A stretch of DNA of 64,000 nt from JANPBY01 sp963805505 (GCA_963805505.1 CAWDUP010000002.1:496001-560000), one strand, 5' to 3'; shown: positions 47,903-56,714, counted from the first letter of the stretch. Numbers and translations are program-made. The notes: generated by a model from the sequence alone, not told the origin.

Positions 47903-49906
47903 TCAGCCTGGGCCGAACTCGCCGATGACCTTCCCGCCGAGCTCACGCGCCACCAGATCGGCGCCGGCCACACCGGGATCATCGGCATCCTCGTCGTCGT
48001 CGTCCGCCCGGTCGTCCTCCGGCCGCACGGTAGGCCTCTTTGGCTCGGGCTCGTCGCCCACGGAATCGCCCGGATCGTCAGGCGCCTTCGCGGCCGGGGC
48101 TGCTTGAGGTGCGGCCGCAGGCGGCTCTGGTGGGCCGGCGGCTGGTTGGTGAACCGACGCGCCGGCCCCGGCCACAGTGACCTGCTGACCTGCCGTGGCG
48201 ACATTGGGATCCAAAACGGCGTCGATCCGGCGATCGAGACCCAGGACGTCGATCAGAGCCTGCCGGACGATCTCGTCGTGGCCGCTGGCGGAGAACCCCC
48301 GCCGCTTGCCCTCGTTGGCGAAGGCCAGCACAACCACCCGGTCGTCCACCGACGTGACCTGCACTTGCTCCATCAGCAGCATCCAGGTCACCCGGCGGCT
48401 CTGCTTCACGCGCTCGAGGACCTGCGGCCACAGCTGTCGAACCGCCTGGACGTCGACACCAGCCGGAGCGGGCCGTGCGTCCGCTGACGTGTCGACGGCA
48501 GCCGGGTCGGGGTCGGTCACGGGCTCGGGCTGGGTCTGGGTCTGGGTCTGGGTCTGGGTCTGGGTCTGGCTCTGTGTTTCGGTCTCGGTCTCAGATTCAC
48601 CTTCAGCGGGCTCCTCCGACCGGCCGACGGCCTCGTCTGCGGACACCGTCGGCGAGCTCGCCGCACCCGGCTGGATCGCCTGCCCAGGCGCCTGAGCTGG
48701 CGCAGCACGTACGTCCTGCGGTTGGGGCGGCAGCCCAGGACCGGCCACGTCGAGGCGACGCTCGAGACGATCCAGCCGGGCGTGCGCGCCGCGGGCATCT
48801 TCCTCGACTCCGGGGAGCAGCACGCGCGCGCAGACGATCTCCAGCAGCAGGCGTGGGGCGACCGCCCCGCGCATGTCGGCGAGCCCGGTGTTGACGACAT
48901 CAGCCGCGCGGGTCAGCTCGGCCGGTCCGAAGCGAGCGGCCTGCAGCCTTAGCCGTTCCAGCTTGTCGGCAGGGGCTCGGACGATTCCGTGGTCGGCGGC
49001 GTCCGGGACAGACTCGAGGACGAGCAGGTCGCGGAGGCGTTCGAGCAGGTCCTCGGCGAAGCGGCGAGGGTCGTGCCCGGTCTCCACCACGCGGTCGACG
49101 GCCCGGAACATCGCACCGGAGTCATGCGCGGCGAAGGCGTCGATGACGTCGTCGATGAGGGACTCCTCACTGAACCCGAGCAGGGAGGCCGCCAGCGCAT
49201 AGGTGACTCCGTCCTCTCCGGAACCGGCAACGAGCTGGTCGAGCACCGACATGGAGTCACGGACCGAGCCACCGCCGGCGCGGACGACCAGGGCCAGGGC
49301 GGCCTCGTCGATGCTCACCTCTTCGGCCTCAGCGATGCGGCGGAGGTGGGCCTCGAGAGCGCGCGGGGCGACGAGCCGGAACGGGTAGTGATGGGTGCGC
49401 GAGCGGATCGTTTGGAGGACCTTCTCCGGCTCAGTCGTCGCGAAGACGAACTTGAGGTGCTCTGGCGGCTCCTCGACCAGTTTGAGCAACGCGTTGAAGC
49501 CCTCGCGGCTGACCATGTGGGCCTCGTCGATGACGTAGACCTTGAATCGGCTGGCGACGGGAGCGAAGAACGCCTTCTCGCGCAGGTCTCGGGCGTCATC
49601 GACGCCGCCGTGGCTCGCCGCGTCGATCTCGACGACATCGATGCTCCCCGGGCCGTTGGGAGCCAGCTCGACGCAGGACCGACAGGTGCCGCAAGGTTCG
49701 GGGGTCGGGCCCTGCTCGCAGTTGAGGGCACGCGCCAGGATGCGGGCGCTGGACGTCTTCCCGCAGCCGCGCGGTCCGCTGAACAGGTAGGCGTGGTGGA
49801 CCCGGTTGCTGCGCAAGGCCTGCTGCAGCGGCTCGGTCACATGCTCCTGACCGACCACCTCCGCGAACGTGGCCGGGCGGTACTTGCGGTACAGAGCGAG
49901 GGACAC
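47903..49906 (-). CDS. dnaX: DNA polymerase III gamma/tau subunit
   Basis: A 667-residue clamp-loader ATPase. YRKYRPATFAEVVGQEHV is the family start, Walker A is FSGPRGCGKTSSAR, four zinc-binding Cys lie in NCEQGPTPEPCGTCRSC, and Walker B is VIDEAHMVSREG. Domain III follows, then a long linker with (Thr-Gln) repeats at roughly residues 447-459. A C-terminal tau-like domain comes after it, with an acidic tail. The GTG at 49906 is chosen from the family N-terminus. No convincing frameshift heptamer for a short gamma form was seen. Confidence 0.94.
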   Translation of the reverse strand: MSLALYRKYRPATFAEVVGQEHVTEPLQQALRSNRVHHAYLFSGPRGCGKTSSARILARALNCEQGPTPEPCGTCRSCVELAPNGPGSIDVVEIDAASHGGVDDARDLREKAFFAPVASRFKVYVIDEAHMVSREGFNALLKLVEEPPEHLKFVFATTEPEKVLQTIRSRTHHYPFRLVAPRALEAHLRRIAEAEEVSIDEAALALVVRAGGGSVRDSMSVLDQLVAGSGEDGVTYALAASLLGFSEESLIDDVIDAFAAHDSGAMFRAVDRVVETGHDPRRFAEDLLERLRDLLVLESVPDAADHGIVRAPADKLERLRLQAARFGPAELTRAADVVNTGLADMRGAVAPRLLLEIVCARVLLPGVEEDARGAHARLDRLERRLDVAGPGLPPQPQDVRAAPAQAPGQAIQPGAASSPTVSADEAVGRSEEPAEGESETETETQSQTQTQTQTQTQTQPEPVTDPDPAAVDTSADARPAPAGVDVQAVRQLWPQVLERVKQSRRVTWMLLMEQVQVTSVDDRVVVLAFANEGKRRGFSASGHDEIVRQALIDVLGLDRRIDAVLDPNVATAGQQVTVAGAGASVHQPAAGPPEPPAAAPQAAPAAKAPDDPGDSVGDEPEPKRPTVRPEDDRADDDDEDADDPGVAGADLVARELGGKVIGEFGPG
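48532..48567. repeat. Six-copy GGGTCT hexamer repeat inside dnaX
   Basis: Six perfect GGGTCT units run without interruption on the plus strand, with a seventh imperfect unit after them and more G-runs just before (48521-48530). They encode alternating Gln and Thr in the linker between the DnaX AAA+ part and its C-terminal domain. The series of GGG tracts three bases apart is a strong G-quadruplex pattern. Copy changes keep the reading frame. Confidence 0.9.
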
Positions 49907-49966
49907 GCGGGCCACCCTATGCGCGGCCAACGACAGCCCGCGCGCGTCGTCCACGGTGGTGCATGA

Positions 49967-50063
49967 GGCGACCCCCCGCGCACCCGCCAGAGCCCGCCTG
50001 CCCTTGCTGCCTTCCGGCCCTGGGGGAGTTCAGCAGGGTGACGCCGCACGAGGGGTCGGCGCC
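49967..50063 (-). ncRNA. ffs: Signal recognition particle RNA (small, 4.5S type)
   Basis: About 97 bases on the minus strand. The apical core CAGGGCCGGAAGGCAGCAAG matches the universal SRP domain IV loop, the Ffh-binding site. The 5' end (GGCGCCGACCCC) pairs with the 3' end (GGGGGGTCGCC). Upstream of dnaX is a frequent location in Actinobacteria. The ends are estimated from base pairing. Confidence 0.93.
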
Positions 50064-50166
50064 CATCGTACGGGCACCCGGTCGGACCGCGATTCCGGTA
50101 CGCCACCCGGCAGGACGGACGCAGCAGTCCCGCCCGCCGCGATTTCGGAGCCGTACGTGCCGCCGG

Positions 50167-50172
50167 TATCCT
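50167..50172 (+). promoter_or_regulatory. -10 box (TATCCT) of tRNA-Ser
   Basis: TATCCT stands seven bases before the first base of tRNA-Ser, the same hexamer as upstream of tRNA-Pro. Confidence 0.5.
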
Positions 50173-50179
50173 CGACCAC

Positions 50180-50267
50180 GGAGGATTCGCATAGTGGCCG
50201 AGTGCGCACGCTTGGAAAGCGTGTAGGGGGCAACCTCTCGCGGGTTCAAATCCCGCATCCTCCGCCA
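50180..50267 (+). tRNA. tRNA-Ser(GGA)
   Basis: An 88-base gene. The acceptor GGAGGAT pairs with ATCCTCC, then G and an encoded CCA. The anticodon loop TTGGAAA gives GGA. A long variable arm typical of serine tRNA is present (TAGGGGGCAACCTCT), and the T arm includes GGTTCAAATCC. It is divergent from the SRP RNA. Confidence 0.96.
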
Positions 50268-50368
50268 AGTGACGGGGTCGGCGCGTGCGGCGGCACGTGC
50301 GTGGCGCCGTTCGGGAAGACCGCAAGAACGATCAAGAATCCTGACCGTCGATCGGTCAGGCTTGCCCC

Positions 50369-51346
50369 ATGAACCCCACCGCCCCCCGCCAGGACGACCG
50401 GCTGAGGTCAATCCTGGAGCTCGTCGAGGACAGCCTCGACGAACCAGAGCTGACCGGTGAGGACCTAGCCGCGCGGGCCCACCTGTCGCGGTTCCACTTC
50501 GATCGTCTGGTCAGTGCTGCCCTGGGCGAGGCTCCGGGAGCGTTTCGGCGCCGGCTGCTCCTCGAACGGGCCGCCCATCGGCTGACCTCGTCGGAGGACA
50601 AGGTCATCGAGATCGCGCTGGAAGCCGGCTATGCCTCTCCTGAGGCCTTCACCCGGGCGTTCACCCGCGCCTACGTGCTGACGCCCACCGAGCTTCGACG
50701 CACCCGGCGACCACCGCACGACCTCGCCGGACCCAGCGCAGTGCACTTCCACCCACCCGGCGGCCTCCGGCTGCCACCGACCACAAGGAGCAACGCCATG
50801 GACACCCTCGTCTCGATGATCGATCACCACCTGTGGCTCGTCGGCGAGATCGTCGACCGGACGGCAGGCGTCGACGACACCGTCCTCGACCGGCCCATCG
50901 AACTGAGCGTGGAGGGCATCGACGATCAGCCCACCCTGCGCAGCGTGACCAACCGGTTGGTCGGCCAGCTCGAGATGTGGAACACCGCCGTCGAGGGCGG
51001 CACCGAGATGCCCCCCGAGGGGGACCAGTCCCCGGCCGGCATGCGCGAGCGGCTGGACGCCGCCGGACCAAGGTTTCGGGAGATCGTGGTAGCGCCTCTT
51101 CAGGAAGGCAGGGCCGGTGAGACCTTCATCGACGCGGTCTGCGACCCACCGGAGACGTTCACGATCGGCGGGATGGTCGCTCACGTCCTCACGTTCTCCG
51201 CGGTTCGCCGAACGATGGCCATCGGCGCTCTGGAGACAGCTGGCGTCTCCGACCTGGGCTCCGGCGACCCGATGCTCTTCGTCGGAGGCACCGGCAGCGA
51301 CGCCTCAACCATCAGCCGGTCGCGATCTGACTCCGAGACCAGCTGA
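50369..51346 (+). CDS. AraC-type HTH fused to a DinB-like domain
   Basis: A 325-residue two-domain protein. Residues 10-105 contain the AraC double helix-turn-helix (LAARAHLSRFHFDRLVSAAL, then IEIALEAGYASPEAFTRAF). Residues 140-310 begin MDTLVSMIDHHLWLVGEIVD and form a DinB/YfiT-like four-helix domain. One metal His lies in DHHLW and another in AHVLTFSAVRR. The DinB part probably binds a thiol cofactor or metal. The ATG at 50816 could serve as an internal start for the second domain, but one continuous frame is seen. Confidence 0.87.
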   Translation: MNPTAPRQDDRLRSILELVEDSLDEPELTGEDLAARAHLSRFHFDRLVSAALGEAPGAFRRRLLLERAAHRLTSSEDKVIEIALEAGYASPEAFTRAFTRAYVLTPTELRRTRRPPHDLAGPSAVHFHPPGGLRLPPTTRSNAMDTLVSMIDHHLWLVGEIVDRTAGVDDTVLDRPIELSVEGIDDQPTLRSVTNRLVGQLEMWNTAVEGGTEMPPEGDQSPAGMRERLDAAGPRFREIVVAPLQEGRAGETFIDAVCDPPETFTIGGMVAHVLTFSAVRRTMAIGALETAGVSDLGSGDPMLFVGGTGSDASTISRSRSDSETS

Positions 51347-51396
51347 CGAACCGGCCTCTTGCACAGACGGGCGTGGCCTTCGCCTCGCCGCCGGGC

Positions 51397-52995
51397 TCAG
51401 CGGCGCTTTCGGGACGCCGTACCGAACAGTCCGCGGACGATCTCGCGGCCCAGCGTCGCCGCCGCTGCGGTCGCGAAGATCTTCGCCGTCGAGCCGGCCG
51501 TCGACGAGGCGCGGCGAGGGGCAGCCTTCGGGGACGGCTCGGCCTCCGAAGGCTTCTGGGTCACCGGAGACTCCTCCGCCGCCTGGGCAGCCGCGAGTCG
51601 AGCGGTCAGCTGCTCGTAGGCCGAGTCCCGATCGATCGGCGTGCCGTACTCGGCCCACAACGACGACCCGGCGACCATGGCCGACACGGTCGCCCCCTCG
51701 GTCGGGGCCATCAGCGACTGCGGTGCCTGTAGTCGGGTCCAGGCGACCGGAGTCGGTGCTCCGCGCTCCGACAGGACCGTCACTACCGCCTCTCCGATCC
51801 CCAGCTGCGTGAGCACCTCCTCGAGGTCGTAGCACGACCGCGGAAAGGTCGACACCGTGGCGCGTAAGGCCTTCGCGTCGTCCGGAGTGAACGCGCGTAG
51901 GGCATGCTGCACCCGATTTCCCAGCTGTGCCAACACGTCAGCGGGTACGTCCTTCGGCGTCTGGGTCACGAAGAAGACACCCACGCCCTTGGAACGGATC
52001 AACCGAACCGTCTGCGTCACCTGGGTGAGAAAGTCCTTCGACGCGCCGGTGAACAGCAGATGCGCCTCGTCGAAGAAGAACACGAGCTTGGGCTTGTCGA
52101 GGTCACCAACCTCGGGGAGGTCTTGGTAGAGATCGGCCAACAACCACATCAGGAACGTCGAGAACAGGGCCGGTCGGTCTTGCACGGCCGGCAGCTCCAA
52201 CACCGACATGAGCCCGCGACCATCCTCGGCCAGCCGCAGCAGCTTTGCGGTGTCCAGCTCCGGTTCGCCGAAGAAGACATCAGCCCCCTGGTCCTGGAAC
52301 GCGATCAGCTCACGCAAGATCACCCCGGCGGTCGCCTTCGACAGTCCTCCGAGCCCTTCGAGCTCGCCCTTGCCCTCGCTGCTGACCAGGTGCGACACCA
52401 CTGCGCGCAGGTCCTTCAGGTCGAGCAGCGGCAGGCCGGCACGGTCGGCGTAGTGGAACACCAGGCCGAGGCTCGACTCCTGCGTGGAGTTAAGGCCCAG
52501 AACCCTCGACAGGAGCACCGGCCCGAACGACGTCATGCTCACCCGGATCGGAATCCCCGTGCCGAGACCGCCGAGGGCGTAGAACTCGACGGGATACGCC
52601 GTCCCGACCCAGGACTGCCCGACCTCGCTGGCCCGTGTCGTCAGGCGATCGCTGGGCACCCCCGCTGTAGCGAGCCCAGAAAGGTCACCCTTGACGTCGG
52701 CCAAGAACACCGGAACACCCTGCTCGGACAGTTGTTCAGCCAGTCGCTGCAGGGTCTTGGTCTTTCCGGTGCCCGTCGCGCCGGCCACCAGGCCGTGTCG
52801 GTTCACCATCGCCAGGGGGATCCGGACCCGAGCCTCGGGCGCAGTCGCCGCGCCGGCATCGACGACGAGCGCTCCCATCTCCAAGGCGGGGCCGTCGAAG
52901 GCGTAGCCCTGGGTCACCGTCTGCACAACGTCCTCGGTCGGCTCAGCCACCAGCATCTCCTCGATGTCGTTCACGGTGCACCGGTCTGCGGTCAC
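51397..52995 (-). CDS. HerA-like ATPase (DUF853/YjgR family)
   Basis: A 532-residue P-loop ATPase of the HerA/FtsK superfamily. Walker A is VAGATGTGKTKTLQRLAEQL, Walker B is KLVFFFDEAHLLF, and an arginine finger is likely in RLIRSKGVGVFFVTQTP. The C-terminal tail (last 70 residues) is Ala/Pro/Ser-rich and ends in basic residues. The start is the GTG at 52995; a nearby GTG or ATG is possible. YjgR-type proteins have no settled role. Confidence 0.9.
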   Translation of the reverse strand: MTADRCTVNDIEEMLVAEPTEDVVQTVTQGYAFDGPALEMGALVVDAGAATAPEARVRIPLAMVNRHGLVAGATGTGKTKTLQRLAEQLSEQGVPVFLADVKGDLSGLATAGVPSDRLTTRASEVGQSWVGTAYPVEFYALGGLGTGIPIRVSMTSFGPVLLSRVLGLNSTQESSLGLVFHYADRAGLPLLDLKDLRAVVSHLVSSEGKGELEGLGGLSKATAGVILRELIAFQDQGADVFFGEPELDTAKLLRLAEDGRGLMSVLELPAVQDRPALFSTFLMWLLADLYQDLPEVGDLDKPKLVFFFDEAHLLFTGASKDFLTQVTQTVRLIRSKGVGVFFVTQTPKDVPADVLAQLGNRVQHALRAFTPDDAKALRATVSTFPRSCYDLEEVLTQLGIGEAVVTVLSERGAPTPVAWTRLQAPQSLMAPTEGATVSAMVAGSSLWAEYGTPIDRDSAYEQLTARLAAAQAAEESPVTQKPSEAEPSPKAAPRRASSTAGSTAKIFATAAAATLGREIVRGLFGTASRKRR

Positions 52996-53052
52996 TATCG
53001 TCCCTCGCGCGACCGCGCCACCTTACGACCGTCGCCGCGGGGAGGGCGCGAA

Positions 53053-53058
53053 TACACT
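53053..53058 (+). promoter_or_regulatory. -10 box (TACACT) of a leaderless promoter
   Basis: TACACT ends seven bases before the GTG at 53066. Confidence 0.45.
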
Positions 53059-53065
53059 GGCGCGG

Positions 53066-53431
53066 GTGATCTTCCTGCGGGTCGGTGACAGCCGTCCCTA
53101 CCCTGACCACGGGCTGTCCTCCCGTGACTGGGCCGCGGTTCCGCCACGACAGGTGCGGCTGGCCGAACTGGTCACGACCCGGCGCGCGCTCGACCTCGAG
53201 ACGTTGTTGGCCTCCGACGCCACCATCTTCGGCGACCTGTTCTGCCACGTCGTGCGCTGGAATGACGAGCTCTATCTCGAGGACGGTTTGCACCGAGCCG
53301 TACGAGCCGCGTTGCAGCAGCGGCAGGTGATCCACGCTCGCGTTCTGGACGTCGATGCCCTGCAGGGTGTCATCGCAGCGCAGCCGGAGTCAGCCACGTC
53401 GAAGCCACGGGAGTCGAAGAGCAACGCGTAG
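53066..53431 (+). CDS. Conserved actinobacterial protein annotated as VapB-family, no toxin partner
   Basis: A 121-residue soluble protein (IFLRVGDSRPYPDHG at the start, then QVRLAELVTTRRALDLETLL and LYLEDGLHRAVRAALQQRQV). Close relatives in Streptomyces carry the label VapB-family antitoxin, as I recall. No PIN-domain or other toxin gene lies next to it, and no ribbon-helix-helix or AbrB motif is obvious, so the label is doubtful. The LEDGLHRAVRAAL segment recalls ParB/nuclease-like folds. The GTG start directly follows a -10 box. Confidence 0.75.
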   Translation: MIFLRVGDSRPYPDHGLSSRDWAAVPPRQVRLAELVTTRRALDLETLLASDATIFGDLFCHVVRWNDELYLEDGLHRAVRAALQQRQVIHARVLDVDALQGVIAAQPESATSKPRESKSNA

Positions 53432-53434
53432 ATT
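53429..53434 (+). promoter_or_regulatory. -10 box (TAGATT) of a leaderless promoter, overlapping the upstream stop codon
   Basis: TAGATT ends seven bases before the ATG at 53442; its TAG is the stop codon of the preceding gene. Confidence 0.4.
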
Positions 53435-53441
53435 GTGGTCG

Positions 53442-53987
53442 ATGACCACATTGCGGCCTACAGGTGGATCCGGGCGACACGGGGCGATGATCCCCGTGCT
53501 CGTTGTCGGACTCATCGCGCTCGTCGTCGGTGGCCTCGTGGGCTGGTATCTCACGGCCCGCAACGACGACCCGGTGACCACAGCGCCCCCGGGCGCGAGT
53601 TGCACTCCGTCCAGTGACACTCCGGCAGCGTCGACCAAGCCGGCACCCAAGCCGTCATCAATCACTGTCGACGTCTACAACTCCACAACCCGGCAAGGCC
53701 TGGCAGGAACCACCGCCTCCCAGCTCGAGAAGCGGGGCTTCGTCATCGGGACCATCGCCAATGACCCGCTAGGCAAGGCCTTGGCCGGCACCGCCGAGAT
53801 CAGGTACGGCCCGAAGGGCAAGTCACGAGCCGTCGTGGTCGCCGCGCAGGTGCCCGACTCCACGCTGGTCAACGACAAGCGCAAGGACAAGACCGTCGCC
53901 ATGTCGCTGGGGAAGGCCTTCGACGGGTTGGCCACTCCGGAGCAAGTGGCTGCCGCCCTGTCACCCTCTCCGTCACCGACCTGCTGA
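53442..53987 (+). CDS. Membrane-anchored LytR C-terminal-domain protein
   Basis: A 181-residue protein with a short N-terminus, a membrane helix (MIPVLVVGLIALVVGGLVGW), a Pro/Ser/Lys linker and a LytR_C domain (ITVDVYNSTTRQGLAGTTAS, GFVIGTIANDP, EIRYGPKG). The LytR_C domain often follows LCP phosphotransferases. Here it stands alone, so it may help wall-polymer attachment without catalysis. The gene starts 10 bp after the VapB-annotated gene. Confidence 0.87.
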   Translation: MTTLRPTGGSGRHGAMIPVLVVGLIALVVGGLVGWYLTARNDDPVTTAPPGASCTPSSDTPAASTKPAPKPSSITVDVYNSTTRQGLAGTTASQLEKRGFVIGTIANDPLGKALAGTAEIRYGPKGKSRAVVVAAQVPDSTLVNDKRKDKTVAMSLGKAFDGLATPEQVAAALSPSPSPTC

Positions 53988-54013
53988 CCGGGCTGGCGGC
54001 GCCACGCCGTCGA

Positions 54014-54799
54014 TCACGCCAGATCCAGCGTCGCGTTGCGTCGGCTCTCCACCTCGAAGGCCTTGAGCATGGCCAGTCCGATCGCGGCATAGACGACCCC
54101 GATGGTTGCCTCGTCGACGACGAGCGGAGTCACCTGGCCCCAACTGGCCCCCGCTACTAACCTCCGGGCCGCCTCGATGGCGTGGGTGAGCGGGAGATAG
54201 CTCCCGATCGCTGCCATCCACCCGGGCAGAGCCGCCAGGGCGACATTGACCCCGCAAAAGATCAGCAGGATCCCCATGATGATGTTGGACAGCACGGCTG
54301 TCTCACGCACCCGCAGCGCAAGGGCTGCCGCGGCGAGTCCTAGTCCGGTGCAGGAGAACGACGCGACAGCCACCACCAGGACGAGGAACGGCAGCGAGCT
54401 GAGCGGCAGCGTGACCCCAAGCACCAGTGCTCCCAGGCCAAGGGCCAAGACAGAACACAGGAACCCGTTGAGTATCACCGGCAACGCCCGGCCCAGGAAC
54501 AGCGGGATCCGACGCGCTGGACTGACCATGAGCAGACCGAGGGTCTGTGCGTAGCGCTCGCCCCCGATCGTGTTTCCCATGGCGAACAGACACGGGATGG
54601 ACGCGTATTGGATGGCGTTGCCGATCAGGAAGAACGAGTCGTCGCCCACGCCGGCGTCTCGGCCGACGAGGGCGAAGAACAAGATCTGAAAGATCGGCTC
54701 GATGATGAAGGTGGGGATGAGGATCCAGGGGCTGAGCCAACCGAACAGCGCGCGATAGCTCGTCCACCCGCCGAGGAAGAAGATGCGTACGGAAGTCAC
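54014..54799 (-). CDS. ABC-2 type transporter permease (second)
   Basis: A 261-residue permease with six hydrophobic segments, for example WILIPTFIIEPIFQILFFAL, FLGRALPVILNGFLCSVLAL and NIIMGILLIFCGVNVALAAL. It is the third gene of an ATPase-permease-permease operon, 9 bp after the first permease. It probably forms a heterodimeric exporter for a drug or lipid-like substrate, which cannot be named. Confidence 0.9.
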   Translation of the reverse strand: MTSVRIFFLGGWTSYRALFGWLSPWILIPTFIIEPIFQILFFALVGRDAGVGDDSFFLIGNAIQYASIPCLFAMGNTIGGERYAQTLGLLMVSPARRIPLFLGRALPVILNGFLCSVLALGLGALVLGVTLPLSSLPFLVLVVAVASFSCTGLGLAAAALALRVRETAVLSNIIMGILLIFCGVNVALAALPGWMAAIGSYLPLTHAIEAARRLVAGASWGQVTPLVVDEATIGVVYAAIGLAMLKAFEVESRRNATLDLA

Positions 54800-54808
54800 C
54801 TGATCACC

Positions 54809-55582
54809 TCAGGTCAGCGCCAGGGTGGCTTCTCGGCGTGCCGAGTCCACCAGCCGAGCCGACAGCTTGGTGCCGATCACGCCGTAGATGAGCGAAAGCA
54901 GCAGGCACACGACCATGTCCAGCCAGGGCGATCCGCCGAAGGCCGCATCCTTGATCGCAGCGACACCCCACGTCGGCGGCAGGACCCACGAGATCGGTCG
55001 CACCCACTCCGGTAGGGAGGCTATCGGGATCAGGAATCCGCAGATCAGCCAGACCGGCAGCTCGAAGGCCGTGCCCAGCGCCCAGGCACCTCGATAGCGA
55101 ACGGCGCTCACCGCGAGCAGGAAGCCCATCAGGCTGACACCGATCGCGGTGACCACCGAAGCGAGGGCGAACACCACCGGATGATCGAGCGAGATCGGGA
55201 TGCCGAAGGCGAAGCGTCCCCAGAGCAGGGTCGCAACCAGGCTGTAGAGCCCGATGGTCGCCATAGCCATCGTCATCGGCACGATCAGCAACGAGAACGG
55301 CGTCGGAGCGGCAACCAGGAGTTCCAGGGTTCCGAGCCGGCGTTCCTGCTGCAACGATGTCGACGCAGTCGTGGCCACGGCCGACCAGACTCCGAGCACG
55401 CTGGCTCCGACGGCGGCCCCGATCAACGCCGACTCGTCTCCGCCTTGTTGGTACATCAGCAGAACAGTCGTCGCGAAGAACATCGGATAGATGATCCCGA
55501 GGATCCCGTCGAAGGCAGACCTGCTGCGCATCTTCAGCTGCAGCCACCAACCGACGAGGAGCAGACGCAGGGTTCCCTTCAC
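54809..55582 (-). CDS. ABC-2 type transporter permease (first)
   Basis: A 257-residue permease with six hydrophobic segments (ILGIIYPMFFATTVLLMY, VVFALASVVTAIGVSLMGFL and WLDMVVCLLLSLIYGVIGTK among them). The cytoplasmic loop LQQERRLGTLELLVAAPTP is the usual coupling region for the ATPase. Its GTG overlaps the ATPase stop by 4 bp. Confidence 0.9.
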   Translation of the reverse strand: MKGTLRLLLVGWWLQLKMRSRSAFDGILGIIYPMFFATTVLLMYQQGGDESALIGAAVGASVLGVWSAVATTASTSLQQERRLGTLELLVAAPTPFSLLIVPMTMAMATIGLYSLVATLLWGRFAFGIPISLDHPVVFALASVVTAIGVSLMGFLLAVSAVRYRGAWALGTAFELPVWLICGFLIPIASLPEWVRPISWVLPPTWGVAAIKDAAFGGSPWLDMVVCLLLSLIYGVIGTKLSARLVDSARREATLALT

Positions 55583-56556
55583 CCCGCGGCCCCAGCCTCG
55601 ACCAGCTCCACGTAGGCGTCTTCAAGGGTGGGTTCGCGAGTCGCCACACGACCGAGCGGAATCCCCGCCAGACATCCAAGGATCGCAGGGGTTATCTCAG
55701 CCCCTGGCTCGACGTGCACCACGAGCAGCTGCGCCTGGCCGCGCTCGTCCACGGCGGCAGCGGTGACCCGCGGCAACGCACGAACGGAATCAAGGGAGTC
55801 CTCGGCCGAGCCGAACACCTCCACCTCGACCACCTTGCCGGCCGCCACCCGGGACTTGAGCTGGGCCGGCGTGCCGTGCGCCACGATGTCGCCACCGGCG
55901 ATCACGGCGATGCGATCGCAGAGCTCGTCGGCTTCGAACATGTAGTGAGTGGTCAGCAGGACAGTGGTGCCGTTCTCCACCAGCGACGCGACGGTTTGCC
56001 GCAGCTCTCTGGCGCCAACCGGGTCGATACCGATGCTCGGCTCGTCCAGGAAGAGCACTTCGGGGCGATGCAGCAGCCCGCGCGCGATGTGCAGCCGCTG
56101 GCGCATGCCGCGTGAGTAGCCCTCGACGCGCTCACGCTCGCGCCCGGCGAGCTGGACGAGTTCCAGGAGTTCGCCGATCCGGGCGCTCTGCTCGCGAGGC
56201 GGGACGCCGTACAGCTCACAGAAGTAGCGGAGGTTGTCGAGCCCGGACAGTCGCTCGTAGAGGCCGCGGTCGCCCCCGAAGACGTAGCCGACCAGACGGC
56301 GCACCTCACGCGACTCAGCCACGACATCGTGGCCGAGCACGCGCGCTGACCCACCGGTAGGAAGCAGCAGCGTGATCAACATCTTGATCGTCGTGGTCTT
56401 GCCCGCTCCGTTGGGTCCGAGCAGGCCGAACAGTTCGCCGCGCTCCACGTCGAAGCTGATCCCTTTGACCGCCTGGACCTCTTTGGTCGAGCGGCGTCTG
56501 ATCCCTGTCTTCGCCCGATAGCTACGCGCCAGATCACGGACCTCGATGACCGCCAT
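55579..56556 (-). CDS. ABC transporter ATPase, DrrA-like
   Basis: A 325-residue ATPase. Walker A is GLLGPNGAGKTTTIKML, the signature is YSRGMRQRLHIARGLL, Walker B is VLFLDEPSIGIDP and the H-loop is LLTTHYMFEADEL. A C-terminal domain of about 90 residues is typical of DrrA/NatA exporters. The N-terminus has a basic insertion (YRAKTGIRRRSTKEVQA). It is first in the operon with two permeases. Confidence 0.92.
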   Translation of the reverse strand: MAVIEVRDLARSYRAKTGIRRRSTKEVQAVKGISFDVERGELFGLLGPNGAGKTTTIKMLITLLLPTGGSARVLGHDVVAESREVRRLVGYVFGGDRGLYERLSGLDNLRYFCELYGVPPREQSARIGELLELVQLAGRERERVEGYSRGMRQRLHIARGLLHRPEVLFLDEPSIGIDPVGARELRQTVASLVENGTTVLLTTHYMFEADELCDRIAVIAGGDIVAHGTPAQLKSRVAAGKVVEVEVFGSAEDSLDSVRALPRVTAAAVDERGQAQLLVVHVEPGAEITPAILGCLAGIPLGRVATREPTLEDAYVELVEAGAAG

Positions 56557-56714
56557 GCAGGACCAACCTTTCCTGGGTCTTCGCGGAGGCTATCCGGCCC
56601 TACCGACCACGGCCTACCGAGTTTGTCGGCCGGGTAGCGCGAGCTCCTGGCCGACCTTGCCGATCTCACGGAGGTCCCCGAACTGGACCGATCGTGAGGG
56701 AGCATGGACACCCT

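Noticed and set aside
47903..49906. Programmed frameshift in dnaX to make a gamma subunit
   Set aside because: No A-rich slippery heptamer with a downstream stem was found; the repeats are hexamers and keep the frame.
48989..49966. A 325-codon plus-strand open frame opposite dnaX
   Set aside because: Antisense to the conserved ATPase core of dnaX; no motif, no ribosome site.
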